From the NCBI GenBank assembly GCA_002069885.1, contig MWCD01000003.1, forward strand, positions 89,920 to 153,919: a stretch of 64,000 nt of DNA. Direction: 5' to 3'. The DNA is from a bacterium ADurb.Bin236. GTDB lineage: Bacteria; UBP15; UBA6099. The stretch's first letter is position 1. The number at the start of each line of letters is the position of its first letter. A program made the translations under genes and the position numbers. This document shows, one piece after another, positions 8,840 through 18,075 of the stretch. A model generated the notes under the pieces. It worked only from the letters and a program-made list of their open reading frames with translations. It was not told the origin of the DNA and searched no databases.

Positions 8840-9565
8840 TCACGCGAACTGTTTTATCCAGTCCAAGCACAACGAGAAAAAGATTTCCCTGTGTTCGGGG
8901 CGAGTGAACGCGTGGTCGGCTCCGGGGACAATCTCAAGCCGCTTTGGCTCGGCTGCAAGCGCGTGGATGCGTTCGGCGTGCCAAGACGGAATCAGTTCGT
9001 CGTCCGAGCCGTGGCATGTCAGAAGGCGCGAAGCGCGCGCGCAAATCGCGGGAATGTCGTGTCCCGCCGCGTCCGTCTCCAACGCCCGCTTCACTCTCGT
9101 TCCGTCGCCCAAATTGATGTAATCGCCGTCGCGGGAATACTCCGGGCCGAGACGCGGAAAGAAATCGAAGTTGAACGGGGTGGCGCAAATAACGGAGCAG
9201 AAAGGCCGCGCGGTTTCCGCCGCCGTAAGAGCCGTCAGGCCCCCGAAGCTGCTGCCGATGAGAGCTATGCCGCGAGCGCCGAAACGCTCTCTGACGAAAC
9301 CGGCCGCGGCCTCAAGCTCGGCGGCGCGCCCCGTGAGCGTGATGTCCTCGAACTTCCCTTCGCTCTCCCCTATGCCGCTGTGATCGAACCTGAAAGCGGA
9401 AATCCCTGCCGCCGCCAACCCCTCGCAGACGAACGTCCATTTTTCGCTGTCTTTCGAGCCTGCGAACCCGTGGCTTATCACCGCCGCTGGAGCGTCCGCG
9501 CTCCCGGCTTCATGCCACGCCCCCGCAAGTCTCAACCCTGCATGTTCAAATGACATTTTTTCCAT
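8840..9565 (-). CDS. Alpha/beta hydrolase
   Basis: 241 residues. The oxyanion segment is HGFAGSKDS, the nucleophile elbow is GSSFGG (Ser), the acid is likely Asp in GSDDELIP, and the His lies in GADHAFTRPEH, so the whole catalytic triad is present. It resembles the serine aminopeptidase/lysophospholipase-like S33 group; an esterase or acyl-transfer role is likely but the substrate is unknown. The ATG at 9565 is 6 nt downstream of a TATAAT box, so the mRNA is probably leaderless; an alternative ATG is at 9556. It converges on the carbonic-anhydrase-like gene. Confidence 0.83.
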   Translation of the reverse strand: MEKMSFEHAGLRLAGAWHEAGSADAPAAVISHGFAGSKDSEKWTFVCEGLAAAGISAFRFDHSGIGESEGKFEDITLTGRAAELEAAAGFVRERFGARGIALIGSSFGGLTALTAAETARPFCSVICATPFNFDFFPRLGPEYSRDGDYINLGDGTRVKRALETDAAGHDIPAICARASRLLTCHGSDDELIPSWHAERIHALAAEPKRLEIVPGADHAFTRPEHREIFFSLCLDWIKQFA

Positions 9566-9571
9566 GCTTCT

Positions 9572-9600
9572 ATTATACGGGCAAGAAAAACTTATTGGAA
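9572..9600 (-). promoter_or_regulatory. Minus-strand promoter for the alpha/beta hydrolase
   Basis: Read on the minus strand: TTCCAA, 17-bp spacer, TATAAT (9577 to 9572), then 6 nt to the ATG at 9565. Confidence 0.5.
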
Positions 9601-9855
9601 TTAAGGGAAAACTTTTGAAAAAGTTTTCCCTTAAACCCTTTCAAAATCTTTCATGCCAGCGCCGAAGGCGGAGCTTCGCTTCCGCCTTCGGCGCGTATCA
9701 AGTGAAAAGATATTGGGAAATGGTTTTCAGTGGAATCCAATTGATAAGTGATTTTGACAAGAAAAGAATTGTAGGGGCGGTCCGTTGGGTCGCTCTGATA
9801 GTATGGATCATTGCCATTTTTTCATAAATGATTTTACATGGCCGCCGGAGGCGCT
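9601..9855 (+). repeat. Family A composite repeat, copy A2 (forward)
   Basis: It begins with the perfect 16-bp-arm hairpin TTAAGGGAAAACTTTT (9601-9634), followed by a near-perfect GCGCCGAAGGCGGA / TCCGCCTTCGGCGC stem (9659-9695), the AAAAGATATTGGGAAA linker, and the GCCGCCGGAGGCGC end. The central palindrome and third hairpin of A1 are absent here, replaced by unrelated sequence at about 9755-9825. It lies between divergently transcribed genes. Confidence 0.8.
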
Positions 9856-9947
9856 GTTAAAAGACGCGGATTTCTTTGAAAAAATGTCGGTTTTATGGTA
9901 CATTTATCTGCTTGGTAGGAGCTTAGATTGGAAAGGTTCGCACGGCC

Positions 9948-12438
9948 ATGAGAGAATACGACTTTGAAAATTTTGAAGCAGAGTGGCGGCGGCGCTGGGA
10001 AGAAAGCGGGATGCACACCTGCAAGGACGACGATCCCAGACCTAAATATTACTGTCTGGACATGTTTCCGTATCCGTCCGGGGCGGGGCTTCACGTGGGC
10101 CACTGGCGGGGTTATGTGCTGTCAGACGTGGTGACGCGCTACAAGACACTGCGCGGCTTCAACACGCTGCATCCGATGGGATGGGACGCTTTCGGACTGC
10201 CCGCCGAGAACGACGCCATAAAAAAGAAAATTCATCCGAGAGAAAACACCAAGAAAAACGTGGACAACATCCGCCGGCAACTCAAGGAAATCGGCGCGAT
10301 GTACGACTGGTCGCGGGAGTTCAGCACCACAGACCCGGATTATTTCAGATGGACGCAATGGATATTCGTTCAGATGTTCAAGGCCGGGCTGGCCTATAAG
10401 AGAGAGATGCCCATCAACTGGTGTCCCTCGTGCAAAACAGGCATCGCCAACGAGGAAGTGGTCAACGGGGTCTGCGAAAGGTGCGGCGAGGCTGTCGATA
10501 AAAAGAATCTCAATCAGTGGATGCTCAGGATAACGAAGTACGCCGAGCGGCTGCTGACCGACTTGGACAAGCTCGACTGGCCGGAGCAGGTCAAGCTGCT
10601 TCAGAGGAACTGGATCGGGCGCAGCGAGGGAGCGGACGTGGTGTTCACCGCGATCAGCGCCCGGGATGGCTCCCGCAAGGATGTCACCGTATACACCACC
10701 AGACCGGACACTCTGTTCGGCGCGACATTCATGGTGTTCGCCCCCGAACACCCGATGGTGGCGGAAATTTGCGACCCGGCGAAAGAACAGGAAATCAAAG
10801 AATACGTCGAGTGGGCGCGCAAACAGACCGACATCGACCGCGCGAACGTGAAAAAGGACAAAACGGGAGTTTTCATCGGCGCATACGCCGTCAACCCTGT
10901 GAACGGCGCCGAAATACCTATCTGGATTTCGGACTACGTGATGATGGGTTACGGAACGGGCGCGATAATGGCTGTCCCGGCGCACGACGAGCGCGACTTC
11001 GAGTTCGCCACCAAGTTCGGCATCCCCATCATCGAGGTCATCTACAGCGAAAACGCGAAGAGAGACGCCTCCGGCGCTCTCACGGAAGCCAAACGCACCG
11101 CTTATAAAGGTGTCGTCCGCCCGGTCGAAGGCACAATGCTGACAGTTTTGAAAGACACATCCGAAAAAGTCAATCAATGTCTTGCTGGCCGGAAAAAGCC
11201 GGGGCAAAAAAGCCGTCAACTACAAGATGCGCGACTGGATATATTCGAGGCAGAGGTACTGGGGAGAGCCGATTCCGCTCGTGAACTGCGACAAATGCGG
11301 ATGGGTGGCAGTCCCCGAAGACCAGCTCCCGGTGACGCTCCCCGAAGTCGAATCATACGAGCCGACGGGAACCGGCGAGTCGCCTCTGGCCGCGATGACG
11401 GACTGGGTGAACACGACCTGCCCGGAATGCGGAGGCCCGGCCAAACGCGAGACGGACACCATGCCGCAGTGGGCAGGCTCCTCGTGGTATTTCCTGCGCT
11501 ACGCTTCCCCGAAGTTCGACGGCGGAGTGGCGGACCCGGCGGCGCTCGACAAATGGCTGCCAGTAGACCTCTACGTCGGCGGCATTGAGCACGCCATACT
11601 CCACCTGCTCTACTCCCGGTTCTTCGTCAAATTCCTGTTCGACATCGGAGCGGTAAAGTTCGACGAGCCGTTCACCCGCCTGTTTAATCAGGGCATGATA
11701 ACCCGCCACAGCGAGAAGAGCGGCAAAGTCGAAAAGATGTCCAAATCGAAAGGCAACGTGGTCAGCCCGGACGAGCTGGTGACGCTCTACGGGACGGACA
11801 CTGTGAGGATATACGAGCTGTTCGTGGGGCCGCCGGAGTCGGAATCCGAATGGAATGACCGGGGCATCGAGGGGATTTTCAGATTTCTTAAGCGCGGTTG
11901 GCGCTGGACTCTGGAGATGAAGGAAAAAGCTGGCACGGAAGACGATCCGGCAATGCTCCGCGCGCGGCACGCCCTCATTAAAAACTGCACCGAGCGGCTC
12001 GAATCATTCCGCTTCAACACCATAATCAGCGCCCTGATGGAATTTGTGAACTTCGTCGCCGACGAGAAGAACGCCGGGCTGGCGGTCAGTCGCGAAACAG
12101 TCGACGCGTTCCTCGTTCTTATAGCGCCGCTCGCGCCTCATTTCTCCGAAGAACTCTGGAAGGAGCTTGGGGACGCGGACAGCATTTTCAAACAGAAGTG
12201 GCCGGAATTCAACGAGGCCCTCACGCTCGCGGACGCGGTGACGGTGGTGGTGCAGATAAACGGGAAAGTGCGCGACAGGTTCGAGGCATCCGCCTCCGCT
12301 CCCGACGACGAACTGCGGAAAACTTCTCTCGCGCTCGACAGAGTGAAAAAGAATATCGAGGGCAAACAGGTCGCCAAAGTGATAGTGAACCGCAACCCTA
12401 AGGGCAACTCGGCGCTTGTGAGCATTGTGGCGAAGTAG
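9948..12438 (+). CDS. leuS: Leucyl-tRNA synthetase, interrupted by one frameshift
   Basis: Charges tRNA-Leu with leucine. The first frame (9948 to about 11190) has the HIGH-type motif LHVGH, a zinc-like CPSCKTG...CERCG insert and the CP1 editing domain. The second frame (from about 11182 to 12438) has RDWIYSRQRYWGEPIP and KMSKSKGN. Joined, the two give about 829 residues, the normal length, with no missing block. The frames overlap in a stretch where both read Leu-Ala-Gly. Neither half alone could work, and leuS is essential, so either the sequence has a one-base insertion error or the ribosome shifts frame here. GGAAAGG precedes the ATG. Confidence 0.88.
11178..11206 (+). other. Frameshift point in leuS
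   Basis: Frame 1 reads ...VNQCLAGRKKPG and the next frame reads LLAGKSRGKKAVNYKMRDW. The run GGCCGGAAAAAGCC with a five-A tract lies exactly here. Removing one base in this tract restores a full-length LeuS. Confidence 0.8.
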
Positions 12439-12488
12439 AGGGACGGCGGCAGAGCGGGAAAAGAACAACACACTGAGAGGAGCCGGGA

Positions 12489-14300
12489 ATGCCTGAAAAA
12501 CAACAGAAGACCATATCAATGAGGTACTCGTGGTACGCGCTCTTCGTGATGGTGATGATCAACACGTCGAACTATGTGGACAGGTTGAGCATCGGGCCGG
12601 CGATGGAGCACCTCAAGAGATATTTCAGCGCGTCCGACACCCAACTGGGCTGGATACTCGGAGCGTTCACGTTCGTGTACGCGATAATATCGTTGCCGAT
12701 GGGATTTGCGTCTGATAGAGGCAAGAGAACCTTCTTCGTCGGGCTAGGAGCGCTCGTGTGGAGCATTGCGGCCACCACATCCGGATTCTGCAAATCATTC
12801 ACAGGGTTCTTCGCCGCGAGGGCGGCGGTGGGAGCCGGCGAAGGCATCTACGCTCCCTCCGGAACAGCGCTCATCGCGGACTATTTTCCGCGGAACAAGC
12901 GCGCCACCGCAATCTCGATTTTCATGTCCGCCATGCTAATCGGCGGCGCTCTGGCGATTATCGTCGCCGGCATAATCCTCAAGAAAACAGACAAGTTCGA
13001 CCTCGAACGTATGGCCAAGCTGACGCCCTACTCGCAGGGCGAACAGGCCGGCGACTGCGTTTACAACGGCCTTCATCAGACGAAACACAGGCTCGTGTCG
13101 TTCGACTTCGACTGCGGCGGCGAGCCGTTGTCCGTCGTGTTGTCCAACATCGACAAGAAACATGAGGCCGACGCCCGCACAATACTGTTCAATGTGGATT
13201 ATCGCGCTGGCGAAGCCGAACCTGAAGGCAGCCTTCTTGAGTTCGCGTCTTCTTTCACTGACATTGTCCGAGACCGCGAGGACGACGATCTTCAACTGGT
13301 GACCGCGGAACTCAAGCAACTCCCCTCGCACTTCAAATTGCCTGCGCAGTACGAGGGCAAGCTGGTGTTCGACGAGAAAGCCGGACTGCTCGCCTACAAA
13401 GGCATCATGACCAAGGATGACTTGAAGGCTCTCCGGGACATATCGGACATGCCGGAATACCAGAAAGCGGTCATCTCCATTTCCAACGAGGCAAATTTCT
13501 ACTTTCGCCGTTCGGACAACTGGAAATGGATATTCTGGATTCTGGGGCCTCCGGGACTCATCTTCGCGCTCATGGCGTTCATGCTCAGGGAACCGGTCAA
13601 GGGCGGAACCGAGGATTACCTGACCGAGTCACAAGCCGCCGCGATCAACGCCAAAGGCAAAATCGACTACTCTCCTCTGTGGAAAACGCCTTCGCTGGTG
13701 ATAATGGTGTTTTCAAACGTCATATTCACCGCAGCCATCGGCGGGCTGAACATGTGGCTGTTCCCGTTCGTAGAAAGATACAAAGGCATGGAGTCTTCAG
13801 AGGCGGCCATGAAAATCGGCCCCATAGTCGTCGTCGCCATGCTGGTCGGCGTCGTCCTCAGCGGCATCGTCTCCGACATGATGTTCAAGAAAAACAAACG
13901 CGCGTACAACTGGATCATATTTGTCTGTATCCTTGCGGGCATACCTTTTATCTATGTCTTCATAATGTCTGACAACTATCTTGCGATAGTAGGAGCGATA
14001 GCCGTGGGAATGTTCCTGCTGTCGTGGGTAAACGGACCTCAAAACACCCTGCTCGTTTCAGTGGTAGACCCGAAGCTGCGCGCCACCATGAATGCCATTC
14101 ACATCCTTCTGATACACGTTCTTGGAGACGGCCCGTCGCCGATTATCATCGGATACCTCTCAGACCAGTACAGCCTGAAATTCGCCTTCATGTGGTTGCC
14201 GGTGGCGATGCTGGTCGGCGCTGTGGGATTCATGATCGCCGGAATATTCGTTCCGAACGATTTAAAGAAGCTGGAACAGAGAATGACCGGGCAGGTATGA
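12489..14300 (+). CDS. MFS transporter, Spinster-like, with a large extracytoplasmic insertion
   Basis: 603 residues, about 175 more than a usual 12-TM carrier. The N-terminal half (SNYVDRLSIGPAM, SDTQLGWILGAF, LPMGFASDRGKR) matches the Spinster/sugar-phosphate type of major facilitator protein. TM5 ends near residue 165 (GGALAIIVAGIILKK) and TM6 starts near 345 (NWKWIFWILGPPGL). Between them lies a soluble stretch of about 175 residues where relatives have only a short loop; topology places it outside the membrane. The remaining six TMs are normal. AGAGGAG gives a good ribosome site. The substrate is unknown. A terminator follows, so the gene is single or the last of a leuS transcript (50-bp gap). 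Confidence 0.85.
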   Translation: MPEKQQKTISMRYSWYALFVMVMINTSNYVDRLSIGPAMEHLKRYFSASDTQLGWILGAFTFVYAIISLPMGFASDRGKRTFFVGLGALVWSIAATTSGFCKSFTGFFAARAAVGAGEGIYAPSGTALIADYFPRNKRATAISIFMSAMLIGGALAIIVAGIILKKTDKFDLERMAKLTPYSQGEQAGDCVYNGLHQTKHRLVSFDFDCGGEPLSVVLSNIDKKHEADARTILFNVDYRAGEAEPEGSLLEFASSFTDIVRDREDDDLQLVTAELKQLPSHFKLPAQYEGKLVFDEKAGLLAYKGIMTKDDLKALRDISDMPEYQKAVISISNEANFYFRRSDNWKWIFWILGPPGLIFALMAFMLREPVKGGTEDYLTESQAAAINAKGKIDYSPLWKTPSLVIMVFSNVIFTAAIGGLNMWLFPFVERYKGMESSEAAMKIGPIVVVAMLVGVVLSGIVSDMMFKKNKRAYNWIIFVCILAGIPFIYVFIMSDNYLAIVGAIAVGMFLLSWVNGPQNTLLVSVVDPKLRATMNAIHILLIHVLGDGPSPIIIGYLSDQYSLKFAFMWLPVAMLVGAVGFMIAGIFVPNDLKKLEQRMTGQV

Positions 14301-14375
14301 CGCGAGACGTTCGCCTGAAGAGCGTTAAAACCGCGAAAAAGCTTTTGCTTAATAGATTGTTTGCTGTAATCAATA

Positions 14376-14405
14376 CCGGGGCCTCTCCCCAGAGGCCCCG
14401 GTTTT
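14376..14405 (+). terminator. Rho-independent terminator after the MFS gene
   Basis: CCGGGGCCTCT pairs with AGAGGCCCCGG around CCCC, followed by TTTT. Confidence 0.88.
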
Positions 14406-14467
14406 ACTAAAAAACGGGGAACATCCGGGAAATTGGGATGTTTAAACACTTACAGGGGGTAAAGAGT

Positions 14468-14758
14468 ATGGCTGCAGCAAAAACCGGAATAGCGAAGAAG
14501 CCGCGCGCGACCGCAGCCGCGTGTGTTCACAAATTCGAAGCGACCAAAGGCAAGGCATACTGGGTCGTCAAGGCAAAACCCATAAACAACAGGGGAGAGG
14601 CCAAAGACGTAGAGGTCCCGGTGACGGTTTTCAAATGTTCGTGCTGTGGAGAGCTTAAGGAGTATCCCGACATCTGGGAATCGAATTTCACCGCTCCCGT
14701 CAAAAGGACGAAATCCGTGAAACCGGCGATTAAAAGAGCCGCCAAGACAAAGGCTTGA
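14468..14758 (+). CDS. Small basic protein with a Cys cluster, function unknown
   Basis: 96 residues. The start at 14468 is set by AGGGGG 8 nt upstream; the upstream ATG at 14438 has no ribosome site. The N-terminus is Ala/Lys-rich, the middle contains FKCSCCGELKEYPDIWES with three Cys in four residues and one further Cys at CVHKF, and the tail KRTKSVKPAIKRAAKTKA resembles histone-H1-like bacterial tails. The arrangement suggests a metal-binding core with a nucleic-acid-binding tail (inference). I do not recognise the family. It is isolated by a terminator upstream. Confidence 0.65.
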   Translation: MAAAKTGIAKKPRATAAACVHKFEATKGKAYWVVKAKPINNRGEAKDVEVPVTVFKCSCCGELKEYPDIWESNFTAPVKRTKSVKPAIKRAAKTKA

Positions 14759-14974
14759 AAAAAAGCCTTCGACAGACAATATATTTTGTTGAATGAACAT
14801 ACGTTACATTTCGACGCGCCCCGTTTACAGCGGGTTTTTGCGTGGAATCTTTCCGGGGCCGGATTGCCAGCGCCGCCGGTTTGTTTCCATGCTTTTATAT
14901 TATTAATTGTTTTCAAGTGTAATGTTTAAGTGGTTTTGTTTTATACTTCTAGGAATAAATCTTTCGGAGGATAT

Positions 14975-15877
14975 ATGGCAACTGCCGAAAAAAACAGCGG
15001 AGAGAAAAAAATGTCCAGAAGAATCATCGGAGCGATAGTAATTATGATGGCGGGCGCGTTCGTTTGCGGCTGTTCGTCAAAGATTGAGGCGACGGAAGCG
15101 GCGGCCCTCAAACCGGCTGCGGACTTTCAGGACGCGGTAAAGTTGATCAAGGAAAGCTACGTGTGCCTCGAATCCGGAGTGACCATCAAAGAGGCAGAGG
15201 AAGAAGGCGAGACCTGCAAGTCCGGCGAGCGCGTCATCGAGATAGCCGAGTCCCTCAGCAAATCCGGATGGAACAAAGAGAAAATTATGTCGATGTTCGA
15301 CCTGATGGTGAGGGCGAGGTCGTCGCGCGCTACTGTAGACACAATGGGACTTGTGATGTTCGGCAAAGCAGACGCTCCCGTAACCATGATCGAATTCACG
15401 GATATGCAGTGCCCCTACTGCGGCAGATATAACAAGACCACTTTCCCTACAATAAAGAAGAACTACATCGATACCGGCAAGGTTAAGTATTTCCATGTGA
15501 ACCTGCCTCTCGGATTCCACCCGCAGGCGTTCAGGGCGGCGGAGTCGCTTTACTGCGCGGCAGACCAGAACAAACTGCTTGAAATGAGAGACGAGAACTA
15601 CGACAACCAGAAAGCTCTCGACGTGGACTCGCTCAAGAGAATGGCCGCCAAGATAGGCCTTGACACCGGCGCGTTCAACAAGTGCATGGATGAAAAGAAA
15701 TACGAGAACCGCGTCAACGAAGACATGAAAAAGGCGCAGGCCGCGGGAGTCGGTGGAACTCCGGGCTTCGTCATCGCGCGCTCCGCCGCAGGAACCATCG
15801 TCAAGGGAAAAACCATCAGCGGCGCCCAGCCCACCGAAGTGTTCGCGGGAGAAATAGAAGGCCTGCTTTCGAAGTAA
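14975..15877 (+). CDS. Lipoprotein thiol:disulfide oxidoreductase (DsbA/Thioredoxin_4-like)
   Basis: 300 residues. A TM/signal stretch is followed by VCGC-SS, a lipobox with Cys33 as the probable lipidated residue. Residues about 50-118 form a helical region containing YVC (Cys64) and ETC (Cys81) and ending RVIEIAESLSKSGWNKEKIMSMF, which recalls the helical part of CcmH. Residues about 123-300 are a thioredoxin-fold domain with active site CPYC (146-149) and cis-Pro in GGTPGF. It is the first gene of the ccm cluster, so it probably keeps apocytochrome or CcmE thiols reduced, replacing CcmG/CcmH (inference). The start is chosen by GGAGG at 14966-14970; ATG 15011 is an alternative. Confidence 0.8.
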   Translation: MATAEKNSGEKKMSRRIIGAIVIMMAGAFVCGCSSKIEATEAAALKPAADFQDAVKLIKESYVCLESGVTIKEAEEEGETCKSGERVIEIAESLSKSGWNKEKIMSMFDLMVRARSSRATVDTMGLVMFGKADAPVTMIEFTDMQCPYCGRYNKTTFPTIKKNYIDTGKVKYFHVNLPLGFHPQAFRAAESLYCAADQNKLLEMRDENYDNQKALDVDSLKRMAAKIGLDTGAFNKCMDEKKYENRVNEDMKKAQAAGVGGTPGFVIARSAAGTIVKGKTISGAQPTEVFAGEIEGLLSK

Positions 15878-15963
15878 CCACGAATAGCATATTAGCACGG
15901 CGCCCGCGCGGCGGAAGCCGCCGTGTTTGACATCGTCGGAATTTTTGTCGCGCAAATTGCCGG

Positions 15964-16605
15964 ATGGAGCGTCTTTTGGAAGGCCTGATACTGGAAAATG
16001 TCGGCAAGCGGTTCGGGCCGAGGCCAATATTCAGCGGAATCAGTTTCAGCGTGTCGCTGGGCGAGGCTATGTGCCTGTGGGGACCGAACGGGGCGGGAAA
16101 AAGCACATTGCTAAAGATCGCCGCCGGACTAGCCCGCCCCAGTTCAGGTTCGGCGACGTGCTCTTTCGGAGGGCGGTCGGGCAAACCTCTCGAATTCAGG
16201 AACAGCATCGGCGTTTGCGCTCCGGACGTGGCGCTGTACGACGAGCTATCCCCTGAGGAGAACCTCGATTTCTTGTCGCGGGCGAGGGGCGCGAAACGGG
16301 ATAAGGCGCACGAGCGGGAATTAATGGAGTCTTTTTCGCTCGAAGGTTTCGCGAACGCGCCGCTGGGAACTTTTTCATCGGGCATGCGGCAGCGCTTCAA
16401 ACTGATAGCGGCGCTCGCGCACAGGCCGCGCGCGCTGCTGTTGGACGAGCCGTCGTCTTTCATGGATGAAGCGGGGCGCGCGCGGGTCGAGAGCATCGTC
16501 GCCTCGCTCAAAAATTCCACCGCCCTTCTGGTGGCGACCAACGACCCCGCCGAACGCGCTTGGTGCGGCTCGACGGTCTCTCTCGGCGGAGATAAATTCT
16601 GCTAG
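15964..16605 (+). CDS. ccmA: Haem exporter ATPase CcmA
   Basis: 213 residues, normal for CcmA. ABC ATPase motifs: Walker A GPNGAGKST, signature SSGMRQRFK, Walker B ALLLDEPSSF. With CcmB it powers release of haem-loaded CcmE in cytochrome c maturation System I. It begins 86 bp after the thiol oxidoreductase gene and is followed closely by ccmB. Confidence 0.9.
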   Translation: MERLLEGLILENVGKRFGPRPIFSGISFSVSLGEAMCLWGPNGAGKSTLLKIAAGLARPSSGSATCSFGGRSGKPLEFRNSIGVCAPDVALYDELSPEENLDFLSRARGAKRDKAHERELMESFSLEGFANAPLGTFSSGMRQRFKLIAALAHRPRALLLDEPSSFMDEAGRARVESIVASLKNSTALLVATNDPAERAWCGSTVSLGGDKFC

Positions 16606-16638
16606 CGGAGCGCGCCGCAGTTGCCGGCGCGATTGCTT

Positions 16639-17310
16639 ATGGACTTCATATCGGGCGCATGGGCAGTGATGAAGAAAGACATTCTGGAGGAGTACCGCGC
16701 CAGATACGCCTTCAACACCACCCTGCTCTTCTGCGTCACATGTCTTGTGATGGTCAGCTACTCGCTCGGCGGAGCCGTGACCGACCCGATGCTGCAGTCG
16801 GCTATGCTATGGGTCATCCTTTTCTTTTCGGCAATGACCGGCTTGTCCCGCGCGTTTATTAAGGAAGAAGACAAAGGGACGATGAACACGCTTAGGCTGT
16901 GTTGCCGGGCGGATCACGTTTTTTACGGAAAAACCGCGATGAACTTTCTGATGATGTCATCCGTGATTGTGATAGTGGCCCCGTTGTTTATAATATTGCT
17001 CAATGTTAATATGCGCCATGTCGGGTATTTCGCGCTGACGACGGCGCTGGCGACCGTCGGGCTTTCGGCGGTGAGCGCGTTGCTGTCGGCCATAGTGGCG
17101 CAGGCGCGGGCGCGCGGCATGTTGTTCCCCGTGCTCGCGTTTCCGGCGCTGATGCCGGTGTTTTTAACGGCTGTGCGGGCGACGGGCATGTCGCTGGCGG
17201 AGGCGGCCCCGTGGACTGGCGGCGGGGAGCTGGTCTTCCTCGCCGCATACGCGGTGGCGGCGACGGTCGGCGGCGGTTTTCTTTTCGAATACGTGTTTTC
17301 GGAGCAGTAG
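16639..17310 (+). CDS. ccmB: Haem exporter membrane subunit CcmB
   Basis: 223 residues with about six hydrophobic segments (FNTTLLFCVTCLVMVSY, LWVILFFSAMTGL, MNFLMMSSVIVIVAPLF, and others). The signature ITGLSRAF-like MTGLSRAFIKEEDKGTM is typical of CcmB. Partner of CcmA in the inner membrane. The ATG at 16639 is used; a TTG-initiated version would extend into the spacer. Confidence 0.88.
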   Translation: MDFISGAWAVMKKDILEEYRARYAFNTTLLFCVTCLVMVSYSLGGAVTDPMLQSAMLWVILFFSAMTGLSRAFIKEEDKGTMNTLRLCCRADHVFYGKTAMNFLMMSSVIVIVAPLFIILLNVNMRHVGYFALTTALATVGLSAVSALLSAIVAQARARGMLFPVLAFPALMPVFLTAVRATGMSLAEAAPWTGGGELVFLAAYAVAATVGGGFLFEYVFSEQ

Positions 17311-17312
17311 GC

Positions 17313-17975
17313 ATGGGAATGTTGTTTCTAGCGGCTCTGTTCGGATTCATGACGTGGACGCTGTACGGCGCGCTCGTTGTGACCCCGCCCGCGCATGTGC
17401 TCGGCGAGACGGCCCGCATCATATATTTCCACGTGCCGGTCGCTTGGGTCGCCGTGCTGGCCTTCACGATGTCGCTTTGGAACAGCGTGGTCGTGCTAAG
17501 GCGGCACAGCTACGAAGCCGACATGAAAGCGGAAGTGTCCGCGCGCATGGGCCTTTGGTTCTGCGTTCTGGCGACCATCTCCGGAGCGTTCTTCGCAAAA
17601 TCGGCGTGGAACATGTACTGGAACTGGGACCCGCGCCAAGTCTCCATCACCGTGTTGCTCCTCGTCTACATGGCTTACTTCGGGCTTCGCTCGGCGACGC
17701 CTGACTTCGACAGGCGCATCCGGCTGGCCGCCGTCTACGCAATACTCGCTTTCGCCGTTATGCCTTTTCTTGTGTTCGTCATCCCGCGCGTTTACATGAG
17801 CCTTCACCCCGACACCATCATCAACGCGGACGGTCAGGGCAAGCTGCTGGACGACAAGATGCGGCTCGTGTTCTGGTGCGCGGCGGCGGGATACTCTTTT
17901 CTCTATCTGAAACTTTACAATCTCTCTGTGCGCGTCGAACGGATAGCGCGCAGGAAGGAGGGCTGGGATGTCTGA
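17313..17975 (+). CDS. ccmC: Haem handling protein CcmC
   Basis: 220 residues, six TMs. The tryptophan-rich WWD segment is present as SAWNMYWNWDPRQ, flanked by the conserved His residues in YFHVPVAW and SLHPD that hold haem. CcmC delivers haem to CcmE. It starts 2 bp after the ccmB stop and overlaps ccmD by 8 bp, so translation is coupled. Confidence 0.92.
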   Translation: MGMLFLAALFGFMTWTLYGALVVTPPAHVLGETARIIYFHVPVAWVAVLAFTMSLWNSVVVLRRHSYEADMKAEVSARMGLWFCVLATISGAFFAKSAWNMYWNWDPRQVSITVLLLVYMAYFGLRSATPDFDRRIRLAAVYAILAFAVMPFLVFVIPRVYMSLHPDTIINADGQGKLLDDKMRLVFWCAAAGYSFLYLKLYNLSVRVERIARRKEGWDV

Positions 17976-18075
17976 ATGGCAGACTGTTCTTGTGTGCTCG
18001 ATGACGACCCTCGCGGGGATTTTCGTCTACATCGTTTACCTCGACCTAAAACTTAAAAAGGCGGAGAAGAAATGA
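17968..18075 (+). CDS. ccmD: CcmD-like small membrane protein
   Basis: 35 residues: one TM (TTLAGIFVYIVYLDL) followed by a basic tail KLKKAEKK, the classic CcmD layout. GGAGGG lies just before the ATG, within the end of ccmC, and the stop overlaps the ccmE ATG (ATGA). CcmD promotes release of holo-CcmE from CcmABC. It is easily missed because of its size. Confidence 0.85.
   Translation: MSEWQTVLVCSMTTLAGIFVYIVYLDLKLKKAEKK

Noticed and set aside
10122..11219. 365-codon open frame on the minus strand
   Set aside because: It lies wholly over leuS, has no ribosome site or recognisable motif, and comes from the GC-rich codon use of leuS.
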